Shown one piece after another: positions 46,781 to 58,561 of a stretch of DNA of 64,000 bases (its first letter is position 1; each line of letters opens with the position of its first letter). The notes beneath the pieces were generated by a model. The model had not been told where the DNA came from and searched no databases. It saw nothing but the letters and a program-made list of their open reading frames with translations. This stretch comes from an uncultured Paracoccaceae bacterium (GTDB taxonomy: Bacteria; Pseudomonadota; Alphaproteobacteria; Rhodobacterales; Rhodobacteraceae). Made by a program: the position numbers and the translations under genes. The stretch is from assembly GCA_947503775.1 (NCBI GenBank), contig CANNFE010000014.1:1-64000 (forward strand), in the 5' to 3' direction.

Positions 46781-48898
46781 ATGGCACGCGACTATCCCCT
46801 CGACCGCTACCGCAACTTCGGCATTATGGCCCACATCGATGCAGGTAAGACGACCTGCTCGGAGCGGATCCTGTATTACACCGGAAAGTCCCACAATATC
46901 GGCGAGGTCCATGACGGCGCCGCAACCATGGACTGGATGGAGCAGGAGCAGGAGCGGGGCATTACCATCACGTCCGCTGCTACAACGACCTTCTGGGAGC
47001 GGACCGAGGACGGCACAAATGCCGACACGCCCAAGCACCGGATGAACATCATCGACACCCCGGGTCACGTGGACTTCACGATCGAAGTTGAGCGTTCGCT
47101 GGCCGTTCTCGACGGTGCTGTCGCCGTCCTCGACGCCAATGCCGGTGTCGAGCCGCAGACCGAAACCGTTTGGCGTCAGGCCGACCGCTACAAGGTTCCG
47201 CGTATCGTCTTCGTCAACAAGATGGACAAGATCGGCGCCGACTTCTTCAACTGCGTCGAGATGGTCGCAGACCGCACGGGTGCGATCCCTGCTCCCGTCC
47301 AAATCCCGATCGGTGCAGAGACCGAGCTGGAAGGCATCATCGACCTGATCACCATGGAAGAATGGGTCTGGGCCGGCGAAGACCTCGGCGCCTCCTGGGA
47401 AAAGCGTCCGATCCGCGACAGCCTCAAGGACACCGCCGACGAATGGCGCGGCAAGCTCATCGAGACCGCGGTCGAGATGGACGACGACGCCATGGAAGCC
47501 TATCTCGAAGGCGAAGAGCCTGACGTGGCCAAACTGCGCGAGCTGATCCGCAAGGGCACTCTGTCGCTCTCCTTCGTGCCGGTTCTCTGCGGCTCCGCCT
47601 TCAAGAACAAGGGCGTCCAGCCGCTGCTCAACGCCGTTATCGATTTCCTGCCGAGCCCGCTCGACGTGGTCGATTACATGGGCTTCAAGCCGGGCGACGA
47701 GACGGAAACCCGGAACATCGCGCGCCGCGCCGATGATGACATGGCCTTTGCCGGTCTCGCGTTCAAAATCATGAACGACCCCTTCGTGGGCTCCCTGACC
47801 TTTACCCGGATCTATTCGGGCAAGCTCAACAAGGGCGACACGATGCTCAACTCCACCAAGGAGAAGAAAGAGCGTGTGGGCCGCATGATGATGATGCACT
47901 CCAACAACCGCGAGGAGATCGAAGAAGCGTTTGCCGGCGACATCATCGCGCTGGCCGGTCTCAAGGACACGACGACGGGCGACACGCTCTGCGCCGTGAA
48001 CGATCCGGTTGTTCTCGAAACGATGACCTTCCCCGATCCCGTGATCGAAATCGCAGTCGAGCCCAAGACGAAGGCCGACCAGGAAAAAATGTCCGCCGGT
48101 CTTCAGCGCCTCGCTGCAGAGGATCCGTCCTTCCGCGTCGAAACCGACCTCGAATCCGGTCAGACGATCATGAAAGGGATGGGCGAACTTCACCTCGACA
48201 TCCTCGTCGATCGCCTCAAGCGTGAATTCAAGGTCGAAGCGAATATCGGTGCGCCTCAGGTGGCCTATCGCGAGACTGTGTCCCGCGAAGCCGAGATCAC
48301 CTACACCCACAAGAAGCAGTCGGGTGGTTCGGGTCAGTTCGCCGAGGTCAAGATGATCATCGCACCGACCGAGCCGGGCGAGGGGTATTCCTTCGAAAGC
48401 CGCATCGTCGGTGGGGCCGTGCCGAAGGAATATATCCCCGGCGTCGAGAAGGGTATCAACTCGGTCATGGATAGCGGTCCGCTGGCCGGCTTCCCGGTCA
48501 TCGACTTCAAGGTCGCCCTGATCGACGGCAAGTTCCACGACGTGGACTCCAGCGTTCTGGCCTTCGAAATCGCCGCCCGCATGGGCATGCGCGAAGGCAT
48601 GAAGAAGGCGGGCGCCAAGCTGCTCGAGCCGATCATGAAGGTCGAGGTGATCACGCCCGAGGATTACACCGGTGGCATCATCGGCGATCTCACCTCGCGG
48701 CGCGGTCAGGTAACCGGCCAGGAGCCGCGCGGCAACGCCATCGCGATCAACGCCTTCGTGCCGCTGGCCAACATGTTCGGCTACATCAACACCCTGCGCT
48801 CTATGTCCTCGGGCCGCGCGCAGTTCACGATGCAGTTCGACCATTACGAGCCGGTCCCGCAAAACATCAGCGAAGAGATTCAGTCGAAATACGCGTAA
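46781..48898 (+). CDS. fusA: translation elongation factor G
   Basis: A 705-residue EF-G, the translocase GTPase. G1 is [10 protein letters not shown]2 RGITIT, G3 DTPGHVDF, G4 NKMDK. Domain IV ([13 protein letters not shown]) and the C-terminal domain V are complete. It lies between rpsG and tuf copy 2. Confidence 0.98.
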   Translation: MARDYPLDRYRNFGIMAHIDAGKTTCSERILYYTGKSHNIGEVHDGAATMDWMEQEQERGITITSAATTTFWERTEDGTNADTPKHRMNIIDTPGHVDFTIEVERSLAVLDGAVAVLDANAGVEPQTETVWRQADRYKVPRIVFVNKMDKIGADFFNCVEMVADRTGAIPAPVQIPIGAETELEGIIDLITMEEWVWAGEDLGASWEKRPIRDSLKDTADEWRGKLIETAVEMDDDAMEAYLEGEEPDVAKLRELIRKGTLSLSFVPVLCGSAFKNKGVQPLLNAVIDFLPSPLDVVDYMGFKPGDETETRNIARRADDDMAFAGLAFKIMNDPFVGSLTFTRIYSGKLNKGDTMLNSTKEKKERVGRMMMMHSNNREEIEEAFAGDIIALAGLKDTTTGDTLCAVNDPVVLETMTFPDPVIEIAVEPKTKADQEKMSAGLQRLAAEDPSFRVETDLESGQTIMKGMGELHLDILVDRLKREFKVEANIGAPQVAYRETVSREAEITYTHKKQSGGSGQFAEVKMIIAPTEPGEGYSFESRIVGGAVPKEYIPGVEKGINSVMDSGPLAGFPVIDFKVALIDGKFHDVDSSVLAFEIAARMGMREGMKKAGAKLLEPIMKVEVITPEDYTGGIIGDLTSRRGQVTGQEPRGNAIAINAFVPLANMFGYINTLRSMSSGRAQFTMQFDHYEPVPQNISEEIQSKYA

Positions 48899-48933
48899 GC
48901 CGTTTCGCCGCATAGAAAAGAAGGAGGCCAGAC

Positions 48934-50109
<1,176 letters not shown>

Positions 50110-50229
50110 AGCGATGCGCCCGCGTCCAGCGGGCCATCGTGCGGCGGCGCAAGGCGATCCGAACGACCGCCGAGAGCCGCACCGAAGATATCCGGGAGAT
50201 ACGTCTTCCGATCAAAACCAAGGTTCGAC

Positions 50230-50257
50230 GTGGGGGGCACAATCCCGTGCCCTCCAC
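50230..50257 (+). promoter_or_regulatory. leader hairpin upstream of rpsJ
   Basis: GTGGGGGGCAC pairs with GTGCCCTCCAC (one G-T pair) across a six-base loop, 36 bases before rpsJ. A second hairpin (CGATG-GCCCGC type) lies at about 50112-50139 right after tuf. Together they fill the 184-base tuf-rpsJ gap and may regulate the S10 operon. A promoter was not convincing here. Confidence 0.5.
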
Positions 50258-50293
50258 CTCTCAATCTAAGACAAGCCGTGAAAGGCAAGAGAC

Positions 50294-50608
50294 ATGGCCG
50301 TTCAAAGCCAGAACATCCGAATTCGCCTCAAGGCGTTCGATTACCGCGTGCTGGATGCCAGTACGCAGGAGATCGTCAACACCGCCAAGCGGACCGGCGC
50401 CTCTGTCCGGGGTCCCATTCCGCTACCGAACAAGATCGAACGCTTCACCGTTCTGCGTGGTCCCCACGTCGACAAAAAGAGCCGTGACCAGTTCGAAATC
50501 CGCACGCACAAGCGTCTTCTCGATATCGTCGATCCGACCCCCCAGACCGTGGACGCGCTGATGAAGCTCGACCTCGCCGCTGGTGTGGATGTCGAGATCA
50601 AGGTCTGA
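50294..50608 (+). CDS. rpsJ: 30S ribosomal protein S10
   Basis: A 104-residue S10 (NusE), which also joins NusB in antitermination. The sequence [18 protein letters not shown] and [22 protein letters not shown] is highly conserved. It is first in the S10 cluster and is followed after 16 bases by rplC. Confidence 0.98.
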   Translation: MAVQSQNIRIRLKAFDYRVLDASTQEIVNTAKRTGASVRGPIPLPNKIERFTVLRGPHVDKKSRDQFEIRTHKRLLDIVDPTPQTVDALMKLDLAAGVDVEIKV

Positions 50609-50624
50609 GGGAGGCACGATCAAT

Positions 50625-51500
50625 ATGCTACGCTCAGGTATCATCGCCAAGAAGGTCGGGATGACCCGCATCTTCCAGGAAGACGGCAAGCAGATCCCCG
50701 TCACCGTCCTGCAACTCGACAAGCTTCAGGTCGTGGCCAAGCGCACGGCCGAGAAGGACGGTTATTCGGCCGTTCAGCTCGGTGCCGGAACGGCCAAGGC
50801 CAAGCGGACCTCCGCGCCGATGCGCGGTGTCTTCGCGGCCGCCAAGGTCGAGCCCAAGCGCAAGATCGCGGAATTCCGCGTCGCCCCCGAGAACCTCATC
50901 GAGGTGGGCGAGGAGATCACCGCGAACCACTATTTCGAAGGTCAGTTCGTCGATGTCTCCGGCACGTCGATCGGTAAGGGCTTTGCGGGTGCCATGAAGC
51001 GGCACAACTTCAGCGGTCTGCGCGCCACGCACGGTGTGTCGATCAGCCACCGCTCGCATGGCTCAACCGGTCAGTGTCAGGATCCCGGCAAGGTCTTCAA
51101 GGGTAAGAAGATGGCTGGTCACATGGGCGCGGCCAAGGTCACGACGCAGAACCTGCAGGTGGTCAAGACCGACGCCGATCGTGGTCTTATCATGGTCAAA
51201 GGCGCCGTTCCGGGCTCCAAGGGCGGATGGGTGACGGTCAAGGATGCGGTGAAGAAGCCGACGCCTGAGAACGTGATCTATCCCGCGGCTCTGAAATCCG
51301 CCGCAGAGGAAGCCGAACGTCTGGCTGCCGAAGCTGCTGCGGCCGCCGAAGCCGAAGCAAAAGCTGCAGAAGAGGCCGCGCTGGCCGAACAGGCCGCTGC
51401 GGAAGAGGCTGCGCTTCAAGAGGCCGAAGCTGAGATCGCCGCTGAGAAGTCGGATACCGACAACTCCGATGCCACACCGGAAGGAGGCGACGACAAATGA
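50625..51500 (+). CDS. rplC: 50S ribosomal protein L3 with long C-terminal extension
   Basis: A 291-residue protein. Residues 1 to about 215 are ordinary L3 ([32 protein letters not shown]). The last about 75 residues form an alanine/glutamate-rich tail ([20 protein letters not shown] and on), predicted helical or coiled, ending in a disordered acidic stretch. Typical bacterial L3 is about 205-220 residues. The start at 50625 replaces a longer open frame without homology. It overlaps rplD by ATGA. Confidence 0.97.
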   Translation: MLRSGIIAKKVGMTRIFQEDGKQIPVTVLQLDKLQVVAKRTAEKDGYSAVQLGAGTAKAKRTSAPMRGVFAAAKVEPKRKIAEFRVAPENLIEVGEEITANHYFEGQFVDVSGTSIGKGFAGAMKRHNFSGLRATHGVSISHRSHGSTGQCQDPGKVFKGKKMAGHMGAAKVTTQNLQVVKTDADRGLIMVKGAVPGSKGGWVTVKDAVKKPTPENVIYPAALKSAAEEAERLAAEAAAAAEAEAKAAEEAALAEQAAAEEAALQEAEAEIAAEKSDTDNSDATPEGGDDK

Positions 51501-52117
51501 AAGCTGATGCAATCAAACTGGACGGTGGCAAAGCCGGATCCGTCGATCTCTCTGACGAGATCTTCGGCCTCGAGCCGCGCATCGATATCCTGCACCGCGT
51601 CGTACGCTGGCAGCGCAACAACGCGCAGCAAGGCACGCACAAAGTCAAGACCCGCTCCGAGACGAGCTACTCGACCAAGAAGATCTATCGCCAGAAGGGC
51701 ACCGGTGGTGCTCGTCACGGCAGCCGCAACGCGCCGATCTTCCGCAAGGGTGGTATCTACAAGGGGCCGACCCCGCGCAGCCACGGTCACGAGCTGACCA
51801 AGAAGTTCCGCAAGCTGGGCCTGCGCCACGCGCTCAGCGCCAAGCAATCGGCGGGTGAGCTCATCGTCATTGACGAGGCGAAGCTCAGCGATGCCAAGAC
51901 CGCGCAGCTGGCCAAGCACGCCAAGTCGCTTGGCTGGAAGCGTGCCCTTGTGATCGATGGCCCCGAAGTCGATGCGAACTTCGCCCAGGCCGCGCGCAAT
52001 CTCGACGGCGTGGACGTGCTCCCCTCCATGGGCGCCAATGTCTACGACATTCTGAAATCCGACACGCTGGTTCTCACCAAGGCCGGTGTCGAAGCCCTGG
52101 AGGCCCGTCTGAAATGA
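51497..52117 (+). CDS. rplD: 50S ribosomal protein L4
   Basis: A 206-residue L4. The exit-tunnel loop [23 protein letters not shown] is conserved. In E. coli L4 is the autoregulator of the S10 operon. It is coupled to rplC and rplW by ATGA overlaps. Confidence 0.98.
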   Translation: MKADAIKLDGGKAGSVDLSDEIFGLEPRIDILHRVVRWQRNNAQQGTHKVKTRSETSYSTKKIYRQKGTGGARHGSRNAPIFRKGGIYKGPTPRSHGHELTKKFRKLGLRHALSAKQSAGELIVIDEAKLSDAKTAQLAKHAKSLGWKRALVIDGPEVDANFAQAARNLDGVDVLPSMGANVYDILKSDTLVLTKAGVEALEARLK

Positions 52118-52413
52118 CCACCAAGGCAGAACTCTATGACGTGATCCGCAAGCCGGTCATCACCGAGAAGGCCACCATGGCCTCCGAGGCGAATGCCGTT
52201 GTCTTTGAAGTCGCGATCGACGCCAACAAGCCGATGATCAAGGAGGCCGTCGAAGGTCTCTTCGGGGTCAAGGTGAAAGCGGTGAACACGACGATCACCA
52301 AAGGCAAGCAAAAGCGCTTTCGCGGTCAGCTTGGCCGCCGCAAGGATGTCAAAAAGGCTTACGTCACGCTCGAAGAGGGCAATACGATTGACGTGAACAC
52401 CGGCCTCTCCTAA
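52114..52413 (+). CDS. rplW: 50S ribosomal protein L23
   Basis: A 99-residue L23 at the tunnel exit, the docking site for trigger factor and [21 protein letters not shown] and [35 protein letters not shown] match the family. A 122-base gap with two hairpins follows before rplB (TACGGCC ... GGCCGTA and GGGTCTC ... GAGACCC). Confidence 0.97.
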   Translation: MTTKAELYDVIRKPVITEKATMASEANAVVFEVAIDANKPMIKEAVEGLFGVKVKAVNTTITKGKQKRFRGQLGRRKDVKKAYVTLEEGNTIDVNTGLS

Positions 52414-52535
52414 GGAGGCGCATCTTACGGCCTCGCACCTCGCGGGGCCGTAGACATTTACGAACCGGGGACCTTCGGGGCCCTTCATCCATCAGGGTCT
52501 CCTCGAGACCCGCAAAGCAACGGAAAGACAGTTAA

Positions 52536-53378
52536 ATGGCACTCAAGTCGTACAAACCGACGACGCCGGGCCAGCGAGGGCTGGTGCTGATCGACCGTTC
52601 GGAGCTTTGGAAAGGCCGCCCGGTCAAGAGCCTTACAGAAGGCCTGACCAAGAATGGCGGACGGAACAATACCGGACGGATCACGATGCGGCGTCGTGGC
52701 GGTGGGGCAAAGCGCCTCTACCGTGTGGTCGATTTCAAGCGCAACAAGGTCGACGTCCCCGCGGTCGTCGCGCGTATTGAATACGACCCTAACCGAACCG
52801 CCTTCATCGCACTGATCCAGTACGAAGACGGCGAGCAGGCCTACGTCCTCGCGCCTCAGCGTCTGGCGATTGGCGACAAGATCGTCAGCGGTCAGAAGGC
52901 GGACATCAAGCCCGGCAATGCGATGCCTTTCCAAGGCATGCCTATTGGCACGATCGTTCACAATATTGAGCTGAAGCCGGGCAAAGGTGGCCAGATCGCC
53001 CGTGCTGCAGGCACCTATGCCCAGTTCGTCGGTCGTGATGGCGGCTATGCGCAGATCCGCCTTAGCTCGGGCGAACTTCGCCTCGTACGGCAGGAATGCA
53101 TGGCGACGGTCGGCGCGGTCTCGAACCCGGACAACAGCAACCAGAACTTCGGTAAGGCCGGACGCAACCGTCACAAGGGCATCCGCCCCTCCGTGCGCGG
53201 TGTCGTCATGAACCCGGTCGATCACCCCCATGGTGGCGGCGAAGGCCGGACCTCTGGCGGTCGTCACCCGGTCAGCCCCTGGGGCAAACCTACGAAGGGT
53301 GCCCGTACCCGCAACAAGAACAAGGCGTCGCAGAAGCTGATCCTTCGCTCGCGTCACGCCAAGAAGAAAAGGCGCTAA
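52536..53378 (+). CDS. rplB: 50S ribosomal protein L2
   Basis: A 280-residue L2, which supports the peptidyl-transferase centre and subunit association. The C-terminal [29 protein letters not shown] includes the functionally important histidine. It is followed by rpsS after three bases. Confidence 0.98.
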   Translation: MALKSYKPTTPGQRGLVLIDRSELWKGRPVKSLTEGLTKNGGRNNTGRITMRRRGGGAKRLYRVVDFKRNKVDVPAVVARIEYDPNRTAFIALIQYEDGEQAYVLAPQRLAIGDKIVSGQKADIKPGNAMPFQGMPIGTIVHNIELKPGKGGQIARAAGTYAQFVGRDGGYAQIRLSSGELRLVRQECMATVGAVSNPDNSNQNFGKAGRNRHKGIRPSVRGVVMNPVDHPHGGGEGRTSGGRHPVSPWGKPTKGARTRNKNKASQKLILRSRHAKKKRR

Positions 53379-53381
53379 ACC

Positions 53382-53660
53382 ATGAGCCGTTCCGTCTGGA
53401 AAGGGCCTTTTGTGGACGCCTATGTCCTCAAGAAGGCCGAAGCCTCCCGCGAGAGCGGGCGCAATGAGGTCATCAAGATCTGGTCGCGCCGCTCCACCAT
53501 CCTGCCCCAGTTCGTGGGCCTCACCTTCGGCGTCTATAATGGGCACAAGCATATTCCCGTGAACGTCTCCGAAGACATGATCGGTCAGAAGTTCGGGGAA
53601 TATTCGCCCACGCGGACCTATTACGGTCACGCCGCCGACAAGAAGGCGAAGCGCAAATGA
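53382..53660 (+). CDS. rpsS: 30S ribosomal protein S19
   Basis: A 92-residue S19 of the 30S head. [17 protein letters not shown] and [21 protein letters not shown] are conserved. It overlaps rplV by four bases. Confidence 0.97.
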   Translation: MSRSVWKGPFVDAYVLKKAEASRESGRNEVIKIWSRRSTILPQFVGLTFGVYNGHKHIPVNVSEDMIGQKFGEYSPTRTYYGHAADKKAKRK

Positions 53661-54049
53661 GCAAGGAAAAGAACCCCCGCCGCGTGGCTGAAAACGAAGC
53701 GATGGCCAAGACCCGTATGCTTCGCACCAGCCCGCAGAAACTGAACCTCGTGGCGGCGATGATCCGCGGCAAGAAGGTGGACAAGGCCCTTACGGACCTC
53801 ACCTTCTCGAAAAAGCGGATCGCCGAGGATGTGAAGAAGTGTCTTCAGTCCGCCATCGCCAATGCCGAGAACAACCATAACCTGGACGTCGACGAGCTTG
53901 TCGTCGCCGAGGCCTATGTGGGCAAGAACCTGACGATGAAGCGCGGACGTCCCCGTGCGCGTGGCCGCTTCGGTCGCATCATCAAACCGTTCTCCGAGCT
54001 CACCATCAAGGTCCGCCAGGTGGACGATAACATTGGGGAGCAAGCCTAA
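53657..54049 (+). CDS. rplV: 50S ribosomal protein L22
   Basis: A 130-residue L22, which lines the exit tunnel with its beta-hairpin ([25 protein letters not shown]). [23 protein letters not shown] is typical. It overlaps rpsC by one base (TAATG). Confidence 0.97.
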   Translation: MSKEKNPRRVAENEAMAKTRMLRTSPQKLNLVAAMIRGKKVDKALTDLTFSKKRIAEDVKKCLQSAIANAENNHNLDVDELVVAEAYVGKNLTMKRGRPRARGRFGRIIKPFSELTIKVRQVDDNIGEQA

Positions 54050-54759
54050 TGGGTAACAAGGTCAATCCGATCGGCATGCGGCTTCAGGTCAACCGCACCT
54101 GGGACAGCCGCTGGTATGCCGACACCAAGGATTACGGTGATCTCCTCCTCGAGGATATCAGGATCCGTAATTTCATTCGCGAAGAGTGCAAGCAAGCCGG
54201 CATCAGCCGGGTGATCATCGAGCGTCCGCACCGCAAGTGCCGCGTCACGATCCACTCGGCCCGTCCGGGCGTCATCATCGGCAAGAAAGGCGCGGATATC
54301 GAAACGCTCCGCAAGAAGCTGGCCACGATGACCGACAGCGAGCTGCATCTCAACATCGTTGAGGTCCGCAAGCCCGAGCTTGACGCCCAGCTGGTCGGTG
54401 AAAGCATCGCCCAGCAGCTCGAGCGTCGTGTCTCGTTCCGCCGTGCCATGAAGCGGTCGGTCCAAAACGCCATGCGCATGGGTGCCCTTGGCATCCGCGT
54501 GAACCTTGCGGGCCGTCTCGGCGGCGCCGAAATCGCGCGTACCGAGTGGTATCGCGAGGGCCGGGTGCCGCTGCACACGCTCCGCGCCGATATCGATTAT
54601 GCTGGCGTCGAGGCGAAGACCCCTTACGGGATCATCGGGATCAAGGTCTGGATCTTCAAAGGCGAGATCATGGAGCACGACCCCGCAGCGCGCGACCGCA
54701 AGCAGCAGGAGCTTCAGGATGGCCCGGCCCCCCGCGGCGCCGGTGGCCGGAGGAACTAA
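54049..54759 (+). CDS. rpsC: 30S ribosomal protein S3
   Basis: A 236-residue S3 with an intact KH domain ([19 protein letters not shown]) and the C-terminal [30 protein letters not shown]. It forms part of the mRNA entry helicase site. Three bases separate it from rplP. Confidence 0.98.
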   Translation: MGNKVNPIGMRLQVNRTWDSRWYADTKDYGDLLLEDIRIRNFIREECKQAGISRVIIERPHRKCRVTIHSARPGVIIGKKGADIETLRKKLATMTDSELHLNIVEVRKPELDAQLVGESIAQQLERRVSFRRAMKRSVQNAMRMGALGIRVNLAGRLGGAEIARTEWYREGRVPLHTLRADIDYAGVEAKTPYGIIGIKVWIFKGEIMEHDPAARDRKQQELQDGPAPRGAGGRRN

Positions 54760-54762
54760 GTC

Positions 54763-55176
54763 ATGCTTCAGCCAAAACGCACCAAATTCCGCAAAGCCCA
54801 TAAGGGCCGGATCAAGGGGGAGGCCAAAGGCGGCTTCGACCTCGCTTTCGGAACCTATGGCCTCAAGGCGACCGAGCCCGAGCGCATCACCGCCCGCCAG
54901 ATCGAGGCGGCGCGCCGCGCGATGACGCGTCACATGAAGCGTCAGGGCCGCGTCTGGATCCGGATCTTCCCGGACCTGCCCGTCACGTCCAAGCCCGTCG
55001 AGGTTCGGATGGGTAAGGGTAAAGGCTCCGTCGATTTCTGGGCCGCCAAGGTCAAGCCGGGCCGCATCATGTTCGAGATCGACGGCGTCAACGACACCGT
55101 CGCCCGCGAAGCGCTCCGCCTCGCCGCCATGAAGCTCCCGGTCAAGACCCGCACTGTTGTACGTGAAGATTGGTAA
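54763..55176 (+). CDS. rplP: 50S ribosomal protein L16
   Basis: A 137-residue L16 near the A-site t[28 protein letters not shown] is conserved. Arg82 in it corresponds to the E. coli L16 arginine (Arg81) that the oxygenase YcfD hydroxylates. The stop codon sits in the loop region of a 12-bp hairpin, and a terminator follows. The gene after the terminator encodes a 2OG-Fe(II) oxygenase. Confidence 0.98.
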   Translation: MLQPKRTKFRKAHKGRIKGEAKGGFDLAFGTYGLKATEPERITARQIEAARRAMTRHMKRQGRVWIRIFPDLPVTSKPVEVRMGKGKGSVDFWAAKVKPGRIMFEIDGVNDTVAREALRLAAMKLPVKTRTVVREDW

Positions 55177-55188
55177 ACCAATCTTCAC
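55163..55188 (+). promoter_or_regulatory. hairpin spanning the rplP stop codon
   Basis: GTGAAGATTGGT pairs perfectly with ACCAATCTTCAC across a two-base gap. The TAA stop lies at the tip (55174-55176). A second perfect stem, GTGATTGC-TC-GCAATCAC, is at 55202-55219. They precede the terminator at 55250. Confidence 0.8.
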
Positions 55189-55249
55189 GAGTGCGCGGCA
55201 GGTGATTGCTCGCAATCACCGAGAGCGTCACCCGGTCGCAGTGATATGA

Positions 55250-55276
55250 CCCCCGCCCCTAAGGCGGGGGTTTTCT
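55250..55276 (+). terminator. intrinsic terminator after rplP, inside the S10/spc cluster
   Basis: An 8-bp GC stem (CCCCCGCC with GGCGGGGG, loop of five) is followed by TTTTCT. It is a strong canonical terminator and would end the rpsJ-rplP transcript. Confidence 0.88.
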
Positions 55277-55445
55277 GTTGAAGGGGCTCAATAGAAGAAG
55301 GCATGGAGATGCACCGCCCACAGGGGGCGCTTTTCCGGAGCTCAGTCCTGACTGCTATCTGAACACATTCTCCGACGAGATATTTGCTCAGACAGAGGAT
55401 GAGCCCGCTCTGTCGCTACCGATCTTTAGAGGCTATGAGGCGACT

Positions 55446-56066
55446 ATGACCAAGACCTCTTCCCTTTTTGTCACCCGCCTCTACCGCGCCGCCCTCTCCG
55501 AACATGGCGATCCCATCAATCCGTCTGAGCTTGAGACCTCCTGCCTCACGATCGCGGAGGATGACGAAGCCGGTCAGACTTGGTGCGAGGAGAACAACTT
55601 CCCCGGCTATACCAGCTACGCTTCCCTCACCGATCTGGGCTGGCGCTTCCCGATCTTTGCCGATCTGATCAAGGTGCTCGACCAGCATGTCGCTGCCTTC
55701 GCCGAAGAGCTGCAGTTCGACCTCGGCGGCAAGGCGCTCGTGCTCGAGGATATCTGGATTAACATCCTGCCCGAGGGCGGCATCCACACCTCGCACCTCC
55801 ACCCCCATTCGGTGATCAGCGGCACGACCTATGTCGCCATGCCCGAAGGAACGAGCGCTATCCGCTTCGAGGATCCCCGCCACCCAATGATGATGGCCGC
55901 CCCGCCCCGCCGCTCCGACGCATTCGAAGACCAGCAAACCTTCGTCTACGTCAAACCGCAGGTGGGAGAGGTCCTCCTCTGGGAAAGCTGGCTCCGCCAC
56001 GAGGTGCCCATGAATATGAGTGAAGAAGATCGGGTGAGCGTAAGCTTTAACTATCGGTGGGGGTGA
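55446..56066 (+). CDS. 2OG-Fe(II) oxygenase family protein (TIGR02466/2OG-FeII_Oxy_5 type)
   Basis: A 206-residue protein. The core has EDIWINILPEGGIHTSHLHPHSVISG, TTYVAMPEGTSAIRFEDPR, VKPQVGEVLLWESWLRHEVP and RVSVSFNYRWG. These give candidate iron ligands in the His-rich HLHPH and LRHEV segments and an arginine (RVSVSFNY) for 2-oxoglutarate. Such enzymes hydroxylate proteins or small molecules. ATG at 55446 with GAGG five bases upstream is preferred over a longer open frame from 55278. The gene lies 270 bases downstream of rplP, inside the ribosomal-protein cluster. Confidence 0.8.
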   Translation: MTKTSSLFVTRLYRAALSEHGDPINPSELETSCLTIAEDDEAGQTWCEENNFPGYTSYASLTDLGWRFPIFADLIKVLDQHVAAFAEELQFDLGGKALVLEDIWINILPEGGIHTSHLHPHSVISGTTYVAMPEGTSAIRFEDPRHPMMMAAPPRRSDAFEDQQTFVYVKPQVGEVLLWESWLRHEVPMNMSEEDRVSVSFNYRWG

Positions 56067-56212
56067 GCACCGATCCTGGCCGCATGGCCCGGCAGAAGGT
56101 CCAGTGGACCTTTTGAGGCGCGAACGGGCGTAGCCCCACAGAGGATGCCAGATCCCACGCGCCCAAATCCTTTCACTTCCCCGGCCAGCATACTCCGGCT
56201 AAGCATACCAAG

Positions 56213-56683
56213 ATGCGCGATCTCTGCACATATTCGGTTGGTTTGCTGATCGATCCGGAACGAACCATCTTCTATCCCTTTTCGACCCATGGTTTCGAAT
56301 ATGGGCAGGGTTCGATAAATGCGATCCGGCAACGGTCTCTCGGCAACGTCTTCTTTGCCGATGATGCCTGCCTCTATCGTTTCACCGATATCTCTTATGC
56401 GGAGGAGGGTCTCTTCCGAAAGGTCCTCCGCGCCACCAACTACGGCGGTGGGCATATTTGCGTGAAGCGGGAGCGGCACGATGTGGCCCTGGACGACCTC
56501 AAGGTCCTCATCCACGATTGCCTCAAGAACTACATCGCCACAGCCGAGCCTGATGAAACATGGCTCCTGATTGCCGATGGCTTTGAGAAAAGCGCGAATA
56601 GCATACGCAACGCACCGGATTTTCGCGCTCTCTTCAATCTCCTTCGGCTGCCTGCAGTCGAAGATTGCCTCGATGCGCTGTAG
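56213..56683 (+). CDS. hypothetical protein inside the ribosomal-protein cluster
   Basis: A 156-residue product that I do not recognise. The sequence reads as a soluble alpha/beta protein (LCTYSVGLLIDPERTIFYPFSTHGFEYGQG, then VFFADDACLYRFTDISYAEEGLF). It has no signal peptide, membrane segment or catalytic motif I can name. No clear ribosome binding site precedes the ATG at 56213. It lies between the oxygenase gene (147 bases upstream) and the rpmC promoter. Base composition is a little less GC-rich than in the ribosomal genes. Confidence 0.5.
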   Translation: MRDLCTYSVGLLIDPERTIFYPFSTHGFEYGQGSINAIRQRSLGNVFFADDACLYRFTDISYAEEGLFRKVLRATNYGGGHICVKRERHDVALDDLKVLIHDCLKNYIATAEPDETWLLIADGFEKSANSIRNAPDFRALFNLLRLPAVEDCLDAL

Positions 56684-56697
56684 CCGCCGATCAAGGG

Positions 56698-56726
56698 TTG
56701 CCAGAGTAACAGAGACAGCCTATACG
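56698..56726 (+). promoter_or_regulatory. candidate sigma70 promoter of rpmC and the distal spc genes
   Basis: TTGCCA and TATACG are separated by exactly 17 bases, 80 bases before rpmC. The same -10 (TATACG) with 17-base spacing precedes rplO at 62091. Confidence 0.65.
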
Positions 56727-56806
56727 CCCCCTTCATTCACGAACTCCACGGGAATCAGCGTCACCCGACGATCGGGGCGCTCTCGTGATGTTGAAAGGAC
56801 CAGGCG

Positions 56807-57013
56807 ATGAACGCCACAGATCTGCGCGACAAGACGCCGGACCAGCTCCGCGACGAACTCGCTTCCCTCAAGAAGGAGGCCTTCAACCTCCGTTTCCAGC
56901 AGGCCACCGGCCAGCTTGAGAATACCGCTCGCATGCGCTCCGTCCGCCGTGACGCCGCCCGTGTGAAGACGATCCTGAACGAAAAGGCAGCGACCGCTGC
57001 CTCTGAGGAGTAA
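56807..57013 (+). CDS. rpmC: 50S ribosomal protein L29
   Basis: A 68-residue L29 at the tunnel exit. [40 protein letters not shown] is diagnostic. AAAGGA lies upstream of the ATG. It is the first gene after the non-ribosomal insertion. Confidence 0.97.
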   Translation: MNATDLRDKTPDQLRDELASLKKEAFNLRFQQATGQLENTARMRSVRRDAARVKTILNEKAATAASEE

Positions 57014-57017
57014 GAGC

Positions 57018-57248
57018 ATGCCCAAACGTATTCTTCAGGGCACCGTGACCTCGAACCAGAATGCCCAGACCGTCACCGTGTCGGTCGAACGCCGGTTCAA
57101 GCATCCGCTCCTGCAAAAGACCGTCCGGAAATCCAAGAAGTACCGGGCCCATGACGAGAACAACACGTTCAACGTCGGTGACATGGTGCGCATTCAGGAA
57201 TGTGCGCCCAAGTCGAAAACGAAACGCTGGGAGGTGATTGCCGAGTAA
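57018..57248 (+). CDS. rpsQ: 30S ribosomal protein S17
   Basis: A 76-residue S17 with the OB-fold signature ([22 protein letters not shown], then [27 protein letters not shown]). It follows rpmC after four bases. A 65-base gap precedes rplN. Confidence 0.97.
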   Translation: MPKRILQGTVTSNQNAQTVTVSVERRFKHPLLQKTVRKSKKYRAHDENNTFNVGDMVRIQECAPKSKTKRWEVIAE

Positions 57249-57313
57249 GGCTGTCACACCCGGTTTGATCGAAACCCTGGGGCAGATGTCCCCAAAGGTC
57301 GGGAGAAACCAAT

Positions 57314-57682
57314 ATGATCCAGATGCAGACCAATCTGGATGTCGCTGACAATTCCGGTGCTCGCCGGGTTCAGTGCATCAAGGTCCTCGGCGGATCCAAG
57401 CGCAAATACGCCTCTGTGGGCGACATCATCGTGGTGTCGGTCAAAGAGGCTATTCCGCGTGGCCGTGTGAAAAAAGGCGACGTCCGCAAGGCCGTCGTCG
57501 TGCGCACCGCCAAGGAAGTCCGCCGCGAAGACGGCACCGCGATCCGCTTTGATCGCAACGCCGCCGTCATCCTCAACAACAACAACGAACCGATCGGCAC
57601 CCGCATCTTCGGGCCGGTGGTTCGCGAGCTGCGCGCGAAGAACTTCATGAAGATCATCTCGCTCGCGCCGGAGGTGCTGTAA
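57314..57682 (+). CDS. rplN: 50S ribosomal protein L14
   Basis: A 122-residue L14, conserved throughout ([27 protein letters not shown], then [28 protein letters not shown]). It forms part of the inter-subunit bridge. It overlaps rplX by one base. Confidence 0.98.
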
Positions 57683-57987
57683 TGGCTGCCAAGCTGAAAA
57701 CAGGAGACAAGGTCGTCGTGCTGGCCGGCAAGGACAAGGGCAAGACGGGCGAGATTAAGTCCGTCGATCCCAAATCCGGCAAGGCCGTCGTCGATGGCGT
57801 GAACATCGCCATCCGTCACACCAAGCAAAGCCAAGCGTCCCAGGGCGGCCGCGTGCCTAAGGCGATGCCGATCGATCTGAGCAACCTGGCCATCCAGGAT
57901 GCGAACGGCAAAGCGACCCGCGTTGGCTTCCGTACCGAAGACGGCAAGAAGGTCCGCTTCGCCAAGACCACGGGAGATGTGATCTGA
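57682..57987 (+). CDS. rplX: 50S ribosomal protein L24
   Basis: A 101-residue L24, an assembly initiator of the 50S. The KOW motif [20 protein letters not shown] is at residues 5-24. It overlaps rplE by one base. Confidence 0.97.
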   Translation: MAAKLKTGDKVVVLAGKDKGKTGEIKSVDPKSGKAVVDGVNIAIRHTKQSQASQGGRVPKAMPIDLSNLAIQDANGKATRVGFRTEDGKKVRFAKTTGDVI

Positions 57988-58550
57988 TGCTCGATACAGC
58001 AACCTACACCCCCCGCCTCAAGGCCCTCTTCGCGGATGAGATCCGCGCGAAGATGAAAGAGGAATTCGGCTACAAGAACGACATGCAGATCCCGCGTCTG
58101 GACAAGATCGTCCTGAACATCGGGGCCGGTGCCGAAGCCGTCAAGGACAGCAAGAAGGCCAAGTCGGCTGCCGACGATCTGACCGCGATTGCCGGTCAGA
58201 AGGCCGTCATCACTAAGGCCAAGAAGTCGATCGCCGGCTTCCGCGTCCGTGAAGACATGCCGCTCGGCGCCAAGGTCACGCTGCGCGGCGACCGCATGTA
58301 CGACTTCCTCGACCGTCTGGTCACCATCGCGCTGCCCCGTGTCCGCGACTTCCGCGGCGTCTCCGGGAAATCGTTCGATGGCCGTGGCAACTACGCCATG
58401 GGCATGAAAGAGCACATCGTATTCCCCGAGATCGACTTCGACAAGATCGATGAGGCCTGGGGTCTGGACATCGTAATCTGCACCACGGCGGACACCGACG
58501 CCGAAGCCAAAGCGCTGTTGAAGCATTTCAACATGCCCTTCAACAGCTGA
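57987..58550 (+). CDS. rplE: 50S ribosomal protein L5
   Basis: A 187-residue L5 that binds 5S rRNA and P-site t[46 protein letters not shown] and the C-terminal [18 protein letters not shown] are conserved. Confidence 0.98.
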   Translation: MLDTATYTPRLKALFADEIRAKMKEEFGYKNDMQIPRLDKIVLNIGAGAEAVKDSKKAKSAADDLTAIAGQKAVITKAKKSIAGFRVREDMPLGAKVTLRGDRMYDFLDRLVTIALPRVRDFRGVSGKSFDGRGNYAMGMKEHIVFPEIDFDKIDEAWGLDIVICTTADTDAEAKALLKHFNMPFNS

Positions 58551-58561
58551 GGACATTCGAT

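Noticed and set aside
45848-48913. A 1021-codon open frame on the minus strand opposite rpsL-rpsG-fusA
   Set aside because: It crosses three certain genes and their gaps and is an artefact of codon bias.
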